Source: Adenophora triphylla var. japonica
Taxonomy: Eukaryota > Streptophyta > Magnoliopsida > Asterales > Campanulaceae
Assembly: GCA_022495995.1 (NCBI GenBank)
Contig: JAFEMH010001244.1
Span: 206,001-270,000, forward strand
Direction: 5' to 3'
Length of the DNA stretch: 64,000 nucleotides
Positions 44,248 to 56,925 of the stretch are shown piece after piece; the stretch's first letter is position 1, and every line of letters begins with the position of its first letter. The notes below the pieces were generated by a model, which saw only the letters and a list, made by a program, of their open reading frames with translations, did not search any database and was not told the origin of the DNA. The translations under genes were made by a program, and so were the position numbers.

Positions 44248-46311
44248 GGACCTAAAACAAGCATCATCAGGATGGTAACCGATGGATTATTTTTTTGCTT
44301 TATTTTCGTTTTATTTTATTTTAGTTTTTATCATATTTGTTTGTGCTAACCTTGTTTTATAGGGAAAAATATTTAAAAAAAAATGGTTTAAATTGGTTCG
44401 CACGGCCGTGCGGCTCTTCTTGGAGCGGCGCGTGCGGTTCATATCGAGTTGGAGCGTGTTGACTCGGTAAAAGGGACACGGCCGTGCAAATTACTTGACA
44501 CGGCCCGTGCAAGACGCTCTGGGAGTTGCGTCGTTCCAGTCAAAAGACGCAGCCTATCCCCCTCCTCCCTCATTTACTTCATCTTCAACCTCTCTCCCTC
44601 AAAACCTCCGCCCCATCTACTTTAAATACCCCCTCCTACACCATCTTTTACTCACAACTTAACCCTCAAACCTCTAAATTCCTCCAGTAAATCCCTCCTC
44701 CACCACCAAAATCAGTCCAAAAACCCTCCTAAAACCCCAATTCCGAAAATACCAAAACCCTTCACCCATTTCAACAAATTGAAGAAGGATTACTCCGAAT
44801 TAAGGTACAAGGAGATTTTAAAGTAAACGGGCAAAGACTGAAACACTACATAACCGGAGATCCAATCGGAGTGGTTTCATGTATTACTTTGGGCGAACCT
44901 ACCTTCCCGTGATCCATTTTAGTAAGTTTTTCTCTTTACCCTCCCTAGATTTAGCATTGTTCCTTGAAACATTGAGGACAATGTTCATTTCAAGTGTGGG
45001 GGGGGGGGGTGAATCTATCCTTTAATTTTTCGCTTTCTAGTTTTTAAATTTTACTTGCTTTCTAGGATAGATTTAATCGCTTTCTAGTATAATTTTTCTT
45101 TTTTAACTTAGTTGCATTTTTTTCTTTTGTATGCATGTATAATAGTATAAAAAAAAAAAAAAAAAAATCCCTATGATGATCAAAAATCATTATCATTATG
45201 CTTGCCATTTGCCCTAGTATAAATGCCTTTATCTTTCCTCTCATATTTTCTATACACTTAGAAATCTATAAAAAGGAAAAGTATAAGGGATCTTTTTAGG
45301 AAATAATTGAAAGCCTCATAAGTTGGTATAACACAATATAGAATCTCATCAAGAAAAATGCATTTGATTAGAATGAATTCTTTTATGCTTGGTCATTTAT
45401 GCAAATTTTGAATATATTCCTTTAAGATTGTACATTTTTTATCTTTATTAGATATTTATTCCTTTTTTAGAAGCACCTTTTTGTTTGCATCCCTTGAATC
45501 ACACCCTTTCATAATTTCCATCCTTCCATTTTTTCAAATCAAGTCAAAGTAAAACACTTCTATCTTATTGCTAAAAAGAGTGACAATTGTCACCAAGCCT
45601 TAAAAGCAAAAAAGAAACATATTATCTCCTAAGTAACTCGGGGCACGGCGTTCGCTGCGACGATGCTTCCTTGCCAAAACGGAAATAATATCCAAAAGTA
45701 TTCTTGATCTAAGTATTAGGAACATGGGGCTCGCGATCACAATGTCTCCTACTTGAAATGATCAAAAATAACTTAGGTCTTTTGCAAAAATATAACACGT
45801 ACAAAAATAAGATAAATTTGTTTGACTTTGACGAGATTTTTTCACTACCATCATCCATTCTTCACCCTTGTGATTCAAGAATGTAATCCAATTCTTCGGA
45901 ACTTCTAAATTATGAATAAATGTTTATACCTTCTCTTGTACGTCTTAAAGAAATAAAATTCATCTTTTCTAAAAAAAAAAAATCACTCTAAAAAGTGATA
46001 AGCTTTTTCTACCAAGAAATAAAACTAAAGATTCTTCCTTCTAGCATGCTTTACTTGGTCAAAATTCTATATATGCTATATTAGGTTATTGTCTTGCATT
46101 TTATCTCTTTAAAAATACCCCTAAAATATTTCTTCCTAAAATAAATTTTTAAAGGTATTCAAAATATGATTAGATAGATAAAGACATTATCTACAAGGCA
46201 TTTAAGGGCTTGCTACTTTATTTCTGAAGGATCAATCGTATTTTTCTCCCTCTCCGTATTTCATTCTAAGTTTGCTTGGGGACAAGCAAAGGCTTAAGTG
46301 TGGGAGAGTTT
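44248..46311 (+). other. Non-coding 3' internal region of the Athila-like element
   Basis: No gene found in about 2 kb. CACGGCCGTG at 44401-44410 and 44477-44486 and a near copy at 44499-44510 precede TTTAAATA at 44621-44628. A G-run after TTCAAGTGTG at about 44998-45010 resembles a polypurine tract, and the real one (AAGTGTGGGAGAGTTT) ends at 46311. The rest is AT-rich. Confidence 0.6.
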
Positions 46312-47858
46312 TGATAAGTGACTATTATATAGTCAATTATCCTAGTTTTTATATACTTTTACACAAATAAATCATCACTTTTTATTTAGTTTTTAGTATT
46401 TTTACTTACTTTTGCTATTTTATTAGATTTTACGTTTTTGGTATATTTTATACATTTCTAGACAGGTTTTAGGGTCATTTTATGACTAAAGGATACTTGG
46501 GCTAATTGGTCCGAAAGGATGGAGGAACACCAAGCAAAATAAGCACTCCAAGCTGAAAAACATTTGGAGCGGCCGTGCAGCAAAACCAGGAGCGGCCGTG
46601 CACCATAGGCCATGGCCGGCCATCTTGGCCCATGGAGTGGCCGAGCACTGAAGTGACCTGGCCGTGCCAAACCAGGAGCGGCCGTGCAGCTGTTTTAGGA
46701 GCGGCCGTGCAAGTCTCCAAGATTCAAATTCAAAACTGGCGCCAAAGAGGACACGGCCGTGCAAAATCCTTGACACGGCCGTGCAAATCGTGGACTGCGG
46801 ATGTAAAGGCACCTTTTGATGGCACCCAATTGAAGAGTCTCCTCCCATTTATAAATAGGACCCTTGTAATCGGTCTTAGGATACGAATTCTTAGAGAGAA
46901 ATTGCGATATTAGAGAGATAAAAGATACAAAGATTTATAACAACAATTTTCCAAAGGAGTTTGAAGATCAAAGTCATTATTTGTTCTTGGAATCACTTTG
47001 GAGGAAAAGCAATAAAAGTGAAGTATTATTCTCGGCAATCATAAGTCTTTCTTACTCAATCTCTATTTATACTTTTCTGTTTATTTATGGCTTGTGAGTA
47101 ATCCCCATATTCTTGGGGTTGGAAACTCAAAAGCATGCTTATTCATCATTTAAAAATATTTAGTCTTGTCTTCTTTCTTCATCTAAAACAATCTCTTTAT
47201 ATTATTCTCTAAATGCCTTACATTTTGGCGATATCCAATTTGTATGATTCGATCAATTGAGAGAAGTACCTAGCGGAGGATCTCGATTGACGGAACCATA
47301 TAAAGAAACTAGGTTCATTGATCACGAGAGTAGTTCAATGGCCTAGGGATGTTCCTTTAATGGAAAGTATGTTGACTTCCGTCCTTAATGGATTCTTACT
47401 AATTATGGTCACTAGAGATAAGCCGGAATGCCCGTTTGTGACAGGGCGGGGCAAACATAAACGGATTTCTCAAACAGTTAGGACATAATTAGTGAAGAAT
47501 ACAAACGCTATTGTCTTAGCCCGAAATAGCGTAGGCTTAACATACCATCCTTGCTTTTTATGAAAACCTTTTATTTCTAAGACAATGACAATTTGATGAA
47601 TAAGAATATGCGTATGATTCCCAATCCCGAGAATGCTTCGTTTTATAAGATTTCAATTAAAGTATTTTCTGTTTATGCTCTCTCTATTATTCTAAAACAA
47701 ATTTTATCTACCCCCAATCTTTTCTATATTTTCTAAAGACAAAAATATCCCTTAAGTAAACCCTGTCTCTGTGGGATCGACTCGTACTTGCACCCGCTAT
47801 ATTACAATAGCCCGTGCGCTTGCGGATATAAAATAAACCGTTAGGTTTCGACCGAACA
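46312..47858 (+). repeat. 3' LTR of the Athila-like element (1547 bp)
   Basis: Uninterrupted copy of the LTR, starting TGATAAGTGAC after the purine tract and ending GACCGAACA. It ends 143 bp before the stop codon of the neighbouring DCN1-like gene, which is transcribed towards it. Confidence 0.9.
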
Positions 47859-48000
47859 AAAACCCACCAACCTCAAATGTTTTCAAGAAAGCTGTGGTAC
47901 AATGGTACATAAATATGACTTACAAATCTCAAAATATGAATTAAAAAAAAAAAAGGAAAAAGCAATCATGAATTAGCAACTCTACAATTTAATGGATTAT

Positions 48001-51000
48001 TCATGTATAGCTAACTCTCCTATCGCGGTCAAACTGCAAACACGATTGGCCTGAGAAGAGTCCAGCAAAACCTTTGGCAAGACAGCCTTCAACCCCACAT
48101 GGAGACTTGGAGCAACACGATGGGCTACTACTGTGTTTAACAATTTCCATTCCATCATCCATAGCATTTTCTGGTGGATCCCTCCGACAGTTCACAAACT
48201 TGTTAGCAGAATTGATGTGCCTTCTTTTAGATATCAAAATGTTGCTAAAGTCCGCAAGTTTATTTGAGGCTTCATAATCTTCTCGTTCAATGTCCTCATT
48301 TACCTTCCTCTTGAGACCAGGAAGGATTTTCAATCCTGTAAATGAGTAGAAGTAATGGTCAACGTAGAAATATGGACTAGAACTACTTCCGCATACGTAT
48401 CTGAGTGTATTACTCCCTTTGTCCCTAAATGAATGTCCAAACTCAAACAAAATTGTCTCATAATGAATGTCTTTTTTTGCAAAAAAACTGTCCCTAAACG
48501 TTTTTTTTATCATAATGAATGTCTTTTTTTGCAAAAGAACTGTCCCTAAATATTTTTTTTACCAATTTTTTCTTGCTTTTCATTTTATTATTGTAAAACT
48601 AAATGTTTAGAAAGTGGATAACAATGATATTTATGGATCTTTCATTAAAATGTATAAAAATCACATATTTTCAGAGTGTCCCTTGCAATGAAATTCGGAC
48701 ATTCAATTAGGGACGGAGGGAGTATTTATTTATTTTGTTGGGGAGGGGGAGAAGTAACTGGCCTAATGCGGTTAGTCGGTAACACAGGCAGCCTTAAGCT
48801 TAGACTGCTCAAGCTCGGATCGTATATGTGTAATCCAGTTTGAGTATGAACTTTTGCTCAAGCCAACAAATCACTCTCTAGCCTGGATTTGATTAGTTCA
48901 TGAACAGAGCCGCACTCTTTCCTTACAGGAGCCCAACAAATTGTAACCCCTCCATCCCTAAATGAATGTCCAAATTTCACTTTGAGGGACATTAGCTAAT
49001 ATGTTGAACTTAAGAATTTTTAGTAATAAAAGTACATTAACACCCTTAATTATCTCACCATATTGAATAGTGAGTCTAAGTGTGAACGAGAACTTGTTAT
49101 ATTTTGAGGGAGGATTTAGTAACTTCAAAAATTATTAGACATTCATTTTGGACAAAATTTTTAGAAATTTGGACATTCATGTCGTGTCCATAAATCAGTG
49201 TACTTTTCTCTATTAAATTCACCTTTTGCCAAATTACACTACGGAGCTTACAAAGCCCTGTGTGAGCAGAGCCAAGCTTGATTATACAAGTAGAAAATCA
49301 AGTTCTAGCTCAACTATAACTTGACGTGAGTTGAGCTTAAAATCAGCTGGGCTCGGGTAGGTTTGGGATATGAAAGTCAAAATAAAAGCATACCTGGGAA
49401 GGAGTCTTCAATCAGTTGGGCATCTGAGTCACCACAGTTGCAAAGTAAATTGAGAGTATCACTGGATCCCATGCGCCTGCAGACCAGCATACAATAAGAT
49501 GCCTCTATTAGTATATTTTATCAATGTCAAACAAACACATGAAAATGGGTGCTCAAAAGATGCTACAAAGAATTATCACACTACAAGTGTACAACCAGAT
49601 GTTTTGAATCACCCTTTTAAGTTATGGCAAGTCAATCCTACTGCACCTAGAATAAAGGTTGTACCTAAACATGTGCTCGACAAATTCATCAATTAAAACA
49701 GGCCAAGCCCCTGAAGAAAAATATAGATCAAAATAGCAGTCAGAAGAGAGAACATCTTTAACAATAATGAAGGTAAAAAATAAATAAACCAAGCAGTGGT
49801 TGAGGAACCCAGCACAGAATAGCTACCAGAACAGACGGTACATCTTTAACATGTCCTAGTGAGCTCAAAAAAAAGGTAAGAAATACTGAATTAAAGTACC
49901 TTCAGGATCATACCCTTCAAGATTTTCGTGCACACACCGACTAAAGGCTAAAACTTGCCGCCATGTATCCTCGGAGACATTGTGTCGCTGGTTTTTCTAG
50001 ATGGAAATATTACAAATTAGTTGCTTCAAAAATGAAGGAAGCATCGCTTTAACTTACTTTTAGGGAAAGGCATTAAGTAAGCATCGTTTGGACGTACTTT
50101 CCGAGAAAAGCATTATTTCTTGAAAACAAATCAAATACATAAATTCAATCCAAATGTACTTAACACATCTAGATTGAGTTTTTACTAAGTAGTAAGAAGC
50201 ACCTCAACAAAGTTGCACCATTGGTTAAGCAGTCGAAACCTTCCTGGCAAGACTAATCTCCAAGCTTCAACTGCCCTGGTTACCGCTGCAAGTCATTTAG
50301 AAGAATGGTGAATCATGAAAATTGTCTAAAGATTGTAATGCTAACAGAAATAGGATAGAATAGATGCTGCCATAACATACTAGTACTGTCAACTTACTAA
50401 TGCTTTTTTGGCCATTCTCACGGCAGATGAAAAATACAAAATTATAAAAGCGGGAGAACTCAAAAGAATCTACCTGAAATGAGAAATATGACAGTTAACT
50501 GTAATAAAAGAAAACTTTAGCTAAATTTCACAGCAAATGATTAAGACATAAATGCTTAATAGGTACTCCTCCCTCCGTCCCAGAATAAATGTCGCACTTT
50601 CCATATTGGCTTGTCCCAAAATAAATGTCGCATTTCGAAATAGGGAAAGTGACTTAGTACAATTTTATCATTGTACAAGTAATGTACAAACTAGTAAAGC
50701 ACATTCCTTAAAAACGTCGACAAATCAACCGCGACATTTATTCTGGGACAGAGGGAATAATACAAACTCGGAAGCTGTCAGCAAATAAGTACAGACTCTA
50801 TCTCACCATCAGGTTAAGCCTTGACATAAGCTTGGAAACTTCATCATATATTTGAATCCTGTAATAGGAGAATCATAAATTTCATGGATATCAGACTCTC
50901 CCTAGTTGTTCAAACTTTTCATTAACAGTCCTAGAAACAAAAGAAAATGATAACCAGAAAGTTTTGTAGAAGTAACTTCAATATATATGAATAAATAGAG

Positions 51001-54000
51001 ACAAGCAGCCAGCATTCCATTGGTGAAATATAACAACTAAAAATTTGGGCTAACAGCGGGTTCACAACTCAAGCAGGATAGGATACTGGCACATCAAATA
51101 GCAATAAGCATTTAAAAGTTTTGAAATTAAGAACATAATAATACCTCCGTCCCGGAATAATCTTCCCACTATTTTTTGCAAGTACAAATGAACTTTGAGC
51201 AATAATTTTAGATTAATTCACTTATCCTAATAAAAATCTAAAAATTGTTATTGGTAGTGTTTATAATGGTGTATCAATAACAATTTTTAGATTTTCATTA
51301 GGATAATTAAATTAACCTAAAATTATTTCTCAAAATTCATTTGAACTAACAAAAAAAAAGTGAGAAGATCATTCCAGGATAGAGAGTATTACACAATGTC
51401 CTTAGGCTTTCTCCAAATTGACAAAATGAAAGTAAGAATATTTAACATGTCCAACTAGTTTCCAAAATAATCTTTCGGTCGCAACCATCATCGCTATAAA
51501 TTTCTCCAAATTGACAAAATGAAAGAAAGAATATTTAATATGTCCAACAAGTTTCCAAAATAATCTTTCTGTGACAACCATCATCGCTATAAATTACGTA
51601 CATGGTAGGAGAGGCAAGAGAGTAGGAAAGATGGCACTAGGGGAATCAAGGCTTTCGTTCTCGTTCATTTACACAAGGGAAGTAAAAGGAACATGTCAAT
51701 ACATTTCACCATCATCCTTGTCCAAGAGGACTAGGATCATTTGGGGAGTTACCTGAAAAGTGGGGTTTGCACCCTCCCCACATTATTCCTTCACAACTTT
51801 CAGTGGAAAAGATGGTAAAAGGTAGAAAAGAAAAGAAGCATTCTGTTCTTTACTTTCCAGTTGCCAGTCAACAGGTATAGGAGCCATGTCCATCACTTTT
51901 TACCCCTCATACTTTATGTTTCCTATTCCAGATCCTACTTTAAATTGACCAGCCAGTCAATAATATAAAAAGTAATGACAAATTGGTAATATCTGACCTA
52001 TTTGTCTAGGTATCCATTATTTTTCCATAAGTACTTTTAACTGCATTAGCTCTTGCACCTAAAGTGAGTTGGAATATTGACAAACTACCATACAGTTATT
52101 GTCATCTAAGAAACTGTAGCATTTTCAATGAAAATGACCACTGAAAATGAAAATTCCAATCCTCATGCTAAAACAATGTTTATTTTGCATTTTGACCAAG
52201 AAAAGATGTCACACTTTAAAGTCAGAGCTTCAATCATTGTAAAATATTAATGGAAAACTGGCATAAAGGCAGTGACATTGAGACCCAAGAAAGCAGCCTG
52301 AATCATGCCATTGTAGGGCAAGTTCACCCTTCTCCTAGTGAAACAAATTTTGACATCTCAAAATCCTCACGCATACACAATGTCATCCTAGCAATTCCAC
52401 ATACACACCAATCTGAAAAGAAGAAAGATGGAGTCCTGTCTATACAAGAAGCAGGGAGATGAAATGGGAAGAAGAAAGGGACCAATAAGATAAAAAAATC
52501 CTGGTCAGTCATAAGCCACTGAACTCAACCTCAACACTCAGTTTAATTACTTAACTCGATCTAATTACCTAAGTCGACATAGTCTTACAAATCACTCAAT
52601 ATATATATATATATATATATAGGCCTCCATTGAGTGGCTAACACTGTGATGCTGGACAGCAGCAACAAGGGGGATATGACTGCTGTCGGACCTTGTAGGC
52701 TAAATTGCTCAAGAGGAATAGGAGTAAAGCATTAAGATAATGAGGATTAGAGTATAAATAAAATTTTCAAATACTTACTTGGTATTGAAAAATGAAGAAA
52801 GAATTCAAGTCTGGTCTGGTCTGATTAAAAGCTATTCAACTGAAGTGAAAGGGAATAAAGAACAATCACAACTAAGAGATGGGATATGAACTAGCATTGA
52901 TTAGACAGTAAACTAAAATCTTCTGTATTCAATGAAGTATCTGAATCAAGATAAGATAAATCATATAAATAGGACCTAGGCTAGGGACCAAGACAAATGG
53001 AACCCAAGCATTCACAAACATATGCCACAAGCAACCACGAAAACACCTACACCAAACTCAAACTCAAGTACTGATGGCAAATATGGCAGCACAACCCTAG
53101 TCTCCTAAGACAAGATACAGAAATATCTTTGTGAAAACTCAAGGAAACAACATTGGACTCCCCAAAAGTATATTTAAAGACTTTAATGGAAGATTCAGAA
53201 CGATGAAATACTAGAAAAGTCTTGAACTCTATGCCGAACAGATTAACCCATAAGTTGCATTCACCCATTATTTCTTAGGAATTCTGAAACTGCATCAAAC
53301 TGCAGGACTACGATTCTCAGGTACCCAATATAACCTTACATTAGAGTATATACAGGACTAAAAAACCTAGGCACGTAGGATCATCCATCGAAACAGTTGG
53401 AATAAGATATCTTCCAAAAACTGCAAAACGAACTACTCAGAAAATGGTTTCAGCAACTCCTAAATGGTAGATTCTATGTCTTCACTTTTGTTTATTGTTC
53501 ATTTGATGAATATATAGATACTGACGTTGTGATGACCCACTCTTTTAACTTTCTTACAAGCAATGGTCCTCCTGCCGAGAAATTTATTTGATGTGCCTAA
53601 TTGGACTTCGGCAGCTTGAGCCTTACCCTGACTGGCTTTTGCCCTATCACATTGCTGCTGGAAAAACACAAAGAACGGGAAAAAATGCATCATGCTCACA
53701 CTTTCAGGATATGATCCCTGCCAACAAATATGGATGAGGCTCCTCCTTTGCTTCTTTTCTCATTAATATAAAAGAAGCTCATCTCAAAGTTTTTTTCAAA
53801 GAAATATGCATAAGTGAGTGGATGACACTTTCTGAAGGACATGCTAATTACCTACAATAAGTTCTGTTTGGAACAAACAGAATTCTTCTACTCTGAACTA
53901 CCTATTTCTTTTCTTTCATGAAGTTGAAAGGTAAAGTACCCTATACCTTGAATGCATCCTTGACTCGACAAACTTTAAGAGTTGGGACAACGCCTCCCTA

Positions 54001-56076
54001 GACATTTCAGACTTGTGGGACACATCATCTTCTCTATAACCATCTTCGGCACATGCAAATGCCCCTGATGTGGATTCTGCAAGAAAGTAAACAAATTTAT
54101 AAATAACAGGACCAATAAATAGAGCAAAAATGAGACGTTTTCTGCTATTGTTAATTCTTTCATCAGAAGAATAATATGAGAACTGCAACCAATAAGACAT
54201 CATGGTGAAAGAGGATTCATTCTAAGACCATTGTACTGAGCTTTTTTACTTTAGCCGTTGTACTTTTCTCTTTTACTAATAAACATTTGAGATTTTTAAT
54301 TTTATGATATTTTATCTAAACAATAAATGACTGGCTTATGTAACCTCCGTTATGTGACACTAGCTGTACTAATAATGCTCAAACACATCAAGCCTTAAGT
54401 GGATACTAATAAGAAGAAAGCCAACATATTCAAGAATAAAGTTTTTCCCTAAATTACTACCCACCATTACAGCACCTGGTCATCAATAATTCCTACAACT
54501 CATATAAACCTGAAAATCAACAAGCTCACTCCCTGAATTCCGTAAAGTATCTCAACTCCATCAAACCATGTGAGCATGAAGTATAAGGTACATCATTTTC
54601 TAAAGTACAATATAATCTGCCATAGCAACAAATCCAATAAATCCGAAAAGTGAAGGGAATGAAAAGCATCTAGATAAAGCAAGAACTAGTGTTCTGGCTA
54701 ATATCCACAAAGCTGTAATCACAATAGATGACTGGCTGTCGCATGCTAAGCAACGGAGTTGCTGCTGGAAGACCCAAGATTCTATGAGGTTAAGTACTTA
54801 TGTTTGCTAATATACTCGAAGCAGATATTTTTTCTCATAGTTGTAGACGAACATTGTAAAATGTTCAATGGACAAAATTTATGCATTTATTGTAGGAACT
54901 ACTGCTTCCATGTGGTCAGGAATAAGATACATTGTATCCTATGAAGCGCTTTCCAAAAGACCACAGAAGATTGACTCATATTGATACATCCATCACACTG
55001 TAAATTAGCTTTTGAACTAAAAATTCCGGGATTTTTTTTTCCGACACATCAAAGAGTGAACTCAAAGTCTTGCAGTTAACAAGAATATCACTACTGGCGA
55101 AAATGCCTAACCATCAAGTGATATGTATGACAAATTGCAATATACAATGGTAACCCTATATATGATCAAAGATCTGTACAACTTAATTTACTTTGTAATC
55201 TTCCCAATTCTCGTGAAAGTTCTTCAAACCCAACTCCTAGGCTAATTATCAGAAGTCATTCTAATTCCATATGCCTTAACTAGACATTTCATTCGAAGGT
55301 TGGTCCGCTTCGCTACGATGACGACAGTCACGACAGTGGTCTTCTTCTCACTATACAGATTTAAGATATTAAATCCTTTCTCCAACCACTGAAAGAAGTG
55401 TCTAAAACATCATATGATAACTATAGTTGCATTCAGACATTCCCATATGGGCTTTAGACTTATCTTGTGAAAATTGTCAGTCTTATAGGATCTTAATAGA
55501 CCCCTTTGTGCTATACTAACAAGTCTATCTCTACCCAGTGGAAAAAAAAAAAAAAAAACAAATCTTACAATAATTGAATTCTCGTCCTTTCAATCAATTG
55601 ATATGGCCACACTCCTGTCAACATTATGCACTATTAATATATGGAATGTAGACATATCAGGTGAAGTAAACTGCTGGAACTGAAAACATGCTTTCAAGAG
55701 CAAATTTGAATCTTTTTTGGACATTCAGTTTGGACAGAGGGAGTGGAACTTATATTTTCCTTTTCTCCAACTACTTTCATCGTATAAGTCAATCATTCTT
55801 ATACAAGTATACACCAGATATTAGTATTGTTCAAGGTGAATGTAATCGATCTATCAATCATTTTTCTAGTTTTTACACTATTGAAATTCTATCGAACAAT
55901 TATAACTACACATAAACCCCCGAAGAATCCAGAGGTAATAAAAACTCATATTCCTGGTCTGGAATTGATTAACAAAAACAAATTCCTACAATTAAGAAAT
56001 CTAAAAATTGAAAATTACCACAATAGAGCTGGTAAATCTCAAGGATGTCGAATTGATTTGATCCGGCGAAGTCCAT
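48001..56076 (-). CDS. AAR3: DCN1-like protein (AAR3 type), ten exons, 319 aa
   Basis: Exons on the - strand: 56076-56019, 54076-53947, 50858-50807, 50473-50398, 50285-50203, 49996-49900, 49710-49665, 49476-49394 and 48335-48001 are nine; the family match is continuous across them, so nine exons suffice (see the finding on exon count). All introns are GT-AG and the exons sum to 960 nt. Sequence: an N-terminus MDFAGSNQFDILEIYQLYC, then the cullin-binding PONY domain with FSRFYNFVFFICRENGQKSI (about 85-105), AWRLVLPGRFRLLNQWCNF (about 112-131), LAFSRCVHENLEGYDPEGAW and LIDEFVEHMF. DCN1-like proteins bind cullins and promote their neddylation, activating SCF-type ubiquitin ligases; Arabidopsis AAR3 affects auxin response. 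A Ser/Cys-rich C-terminal tail (about 209-319) ends RRVSYT. Confidence 0.93.
48413..48722. mobile_element. Stowaway-like MITE in the last intron of the DCN1-like gene
   Basis: Left end CTCCCTTTGTCCCTAAATGA, right end TTAGGGACGGAGGGAG, TA at 48411-48412 and 48723-48724. 310 bp. It lies just upstream of the last exon's acceptor. A repeated GAATGTCTTTTTTTGCAAA word occurs twice inside. Confidence 0.88.
48947..49200. mobile_element. Degenerate Stowaway-like MITE in the same intron
   Basis: Left CCCTCCATCCCTAAATGAAT and right ATTCATGTCGTGTCCATAAA are imperfect inverted ends similar to the MITE at 48413. Outer bases are eroded and no TA pair is certain. Confidence 0.55.
50566..50757. mobile_element. 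Stowaway-like MITE (192 bp) in a DCN1-like intron
   Basis: CTCCCTCCGTCCCAGAATAA (from 50568) and the inverted TTATTCTGGGACAGAGGGAA, with TA at both sides (50564-50565, 50758-50759). Lies between exons 50858-50807 and 50473-50398. Confidence 0.85.
51144..51386. mobile_element. Stowaway-like MITE (243 bp) in a DCN1-like intron
   Basis: CCTCCGTCCCGGAATAATCT at the left and the inverted AGATCATTCCAGGATAGAGA-type end at the right, TA at 51142-51143 and 51387-51388. Inner arms around TTTTAGATT and AATCTAAAA are also inverted. Confidence 0.8.
51409..51594. repeat. 93-bp tandem duplication in an intron
   Basis: TTCTCCAAATTGACAAAATG starts at 51409 and 51502; the units end CATCATCGCTATAAATT and differ at a few positions. 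Confidence 0.9.
52598..52620. repeat. (AT)n microsatellite in an intron
   Basis: About 11 AT units. It lies in the 3.1-kb intron between exons 2 and 3 of the DCN1-like gene; no other feature is recognised in 51600-53946 except this run. Confidence 0.95.
54000..56018. other. Exon 2 and long first intron of the DCN1-like gene
   Basis: The interval 54077-56018 is intronic (1942 bp) by the splice model, from the donor GTAATT at 56018 to the acceptor GCAG at 54077. A half MITE end (TTTGGACAGAGGGAGTGG, near 55730) is present. Open frames here are short and lack domains. Confidence 0.7.
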
Positions 56077-56925
56077 CCTATAGGAAATTTAGTTGCCGGG
56101 ATTCAGAGGAGATGAACTGGATTGGCTTTCGGGAACGAAACCCTAGACCGAATTCATCTAAAAGCACTGTCACTGTGTGTGCGGATGGGTGAATAGCAGG
56201 TGTGAAAATAAAAGGGAAAGCGGATTAAGTGAGCTTCAGAGACTCATATTCATCGACATCCCAATCCAACTCAACAATTAAATATCTTTTTTCTTTCCTT
56301 CATATATCTATAGTATAAATTCATATATCTAGAGTATAAATGAGGGAAAAGTGATACAGTTCTATGAATAGTGTCAAGTTTCAAAATTTTCATTTTGTCC
56401 TCACTATTTTGTCTCTTTTCCATTTTGTCCTTAAAAAAAAAAATTAATTAAAAAAAAAATTTTAAAAAAAAATACAGGCATGTACTAGTTCAATTTATAT
56501 TTACAACCTAACTTCTTTCTTTTTGTCATCCCAATCCAACTCATAATATCTCTTTACATTATTTTTTTTAATTGATCACATTATTAATACTTATTTTTTT
56601 CTTATAATAAGTTAATAAAAATATATTTAACTATTAAATTTATAATTATTGCACACAAAATATTATCACGTAAATTACAATATCATCCAACATTAACATT
56701 AAAGAAGAAATTAAACTTAATTACATAATACATGAAGGAAATAAAATTACAACACAAGAAATGAAATTACATATTTAATTATAATCGCCGAATTTTTGTC
56801 AAACGTGCTCGATCAAGTCATCTCTAATTAAGCGATTTGTGAATTTCTCTATTACGAAGTTGTTATCTGTTTGTCATATACTTGGTTAATCTATCAACTC
56901 GTTGTGTGAAGTACTGGAAATGTTA

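Larger units (their letters stand above)
38730..47858 (+). mobile_element. Non-autonomous Athila-like LTR retrotransposon (gag-protease only)
   Basis: LTRs start TGATAAGTGAC and end in CA: 46312-47858 (1547 bp) and 38730-41556 (1549 bp after removing a 1273-bp solo LTR and its 5-bp TSD). The primer site TGGCGCCATTGCCGGGGA and the purine tract AAGTGTGGGAGAGTTT fit Athila-type elements. The interior holds gag and protease, then non-coding sequence; no RT, RNase H or integrase. Flanks AAAAT and AAAAC differ by one base, so the TSD is probable but not perfect. Confidence 0.88.

Noticed and set aside
53499..53699. Open stretch on the - strand inside a DCN1-like intron (QQCDRAKASQGKAQAAE...)
   Set aside because: It has an acceptor-like start, but exons 54076-53947 and 50858-50807 join in frame and match the family without it. 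At most a rare alternative exon.
55690..55746. Possible MITE end GGACATTCAGTTTGGACAGA
   Set aside because: Only one end is present, so a full element cannot be supported.
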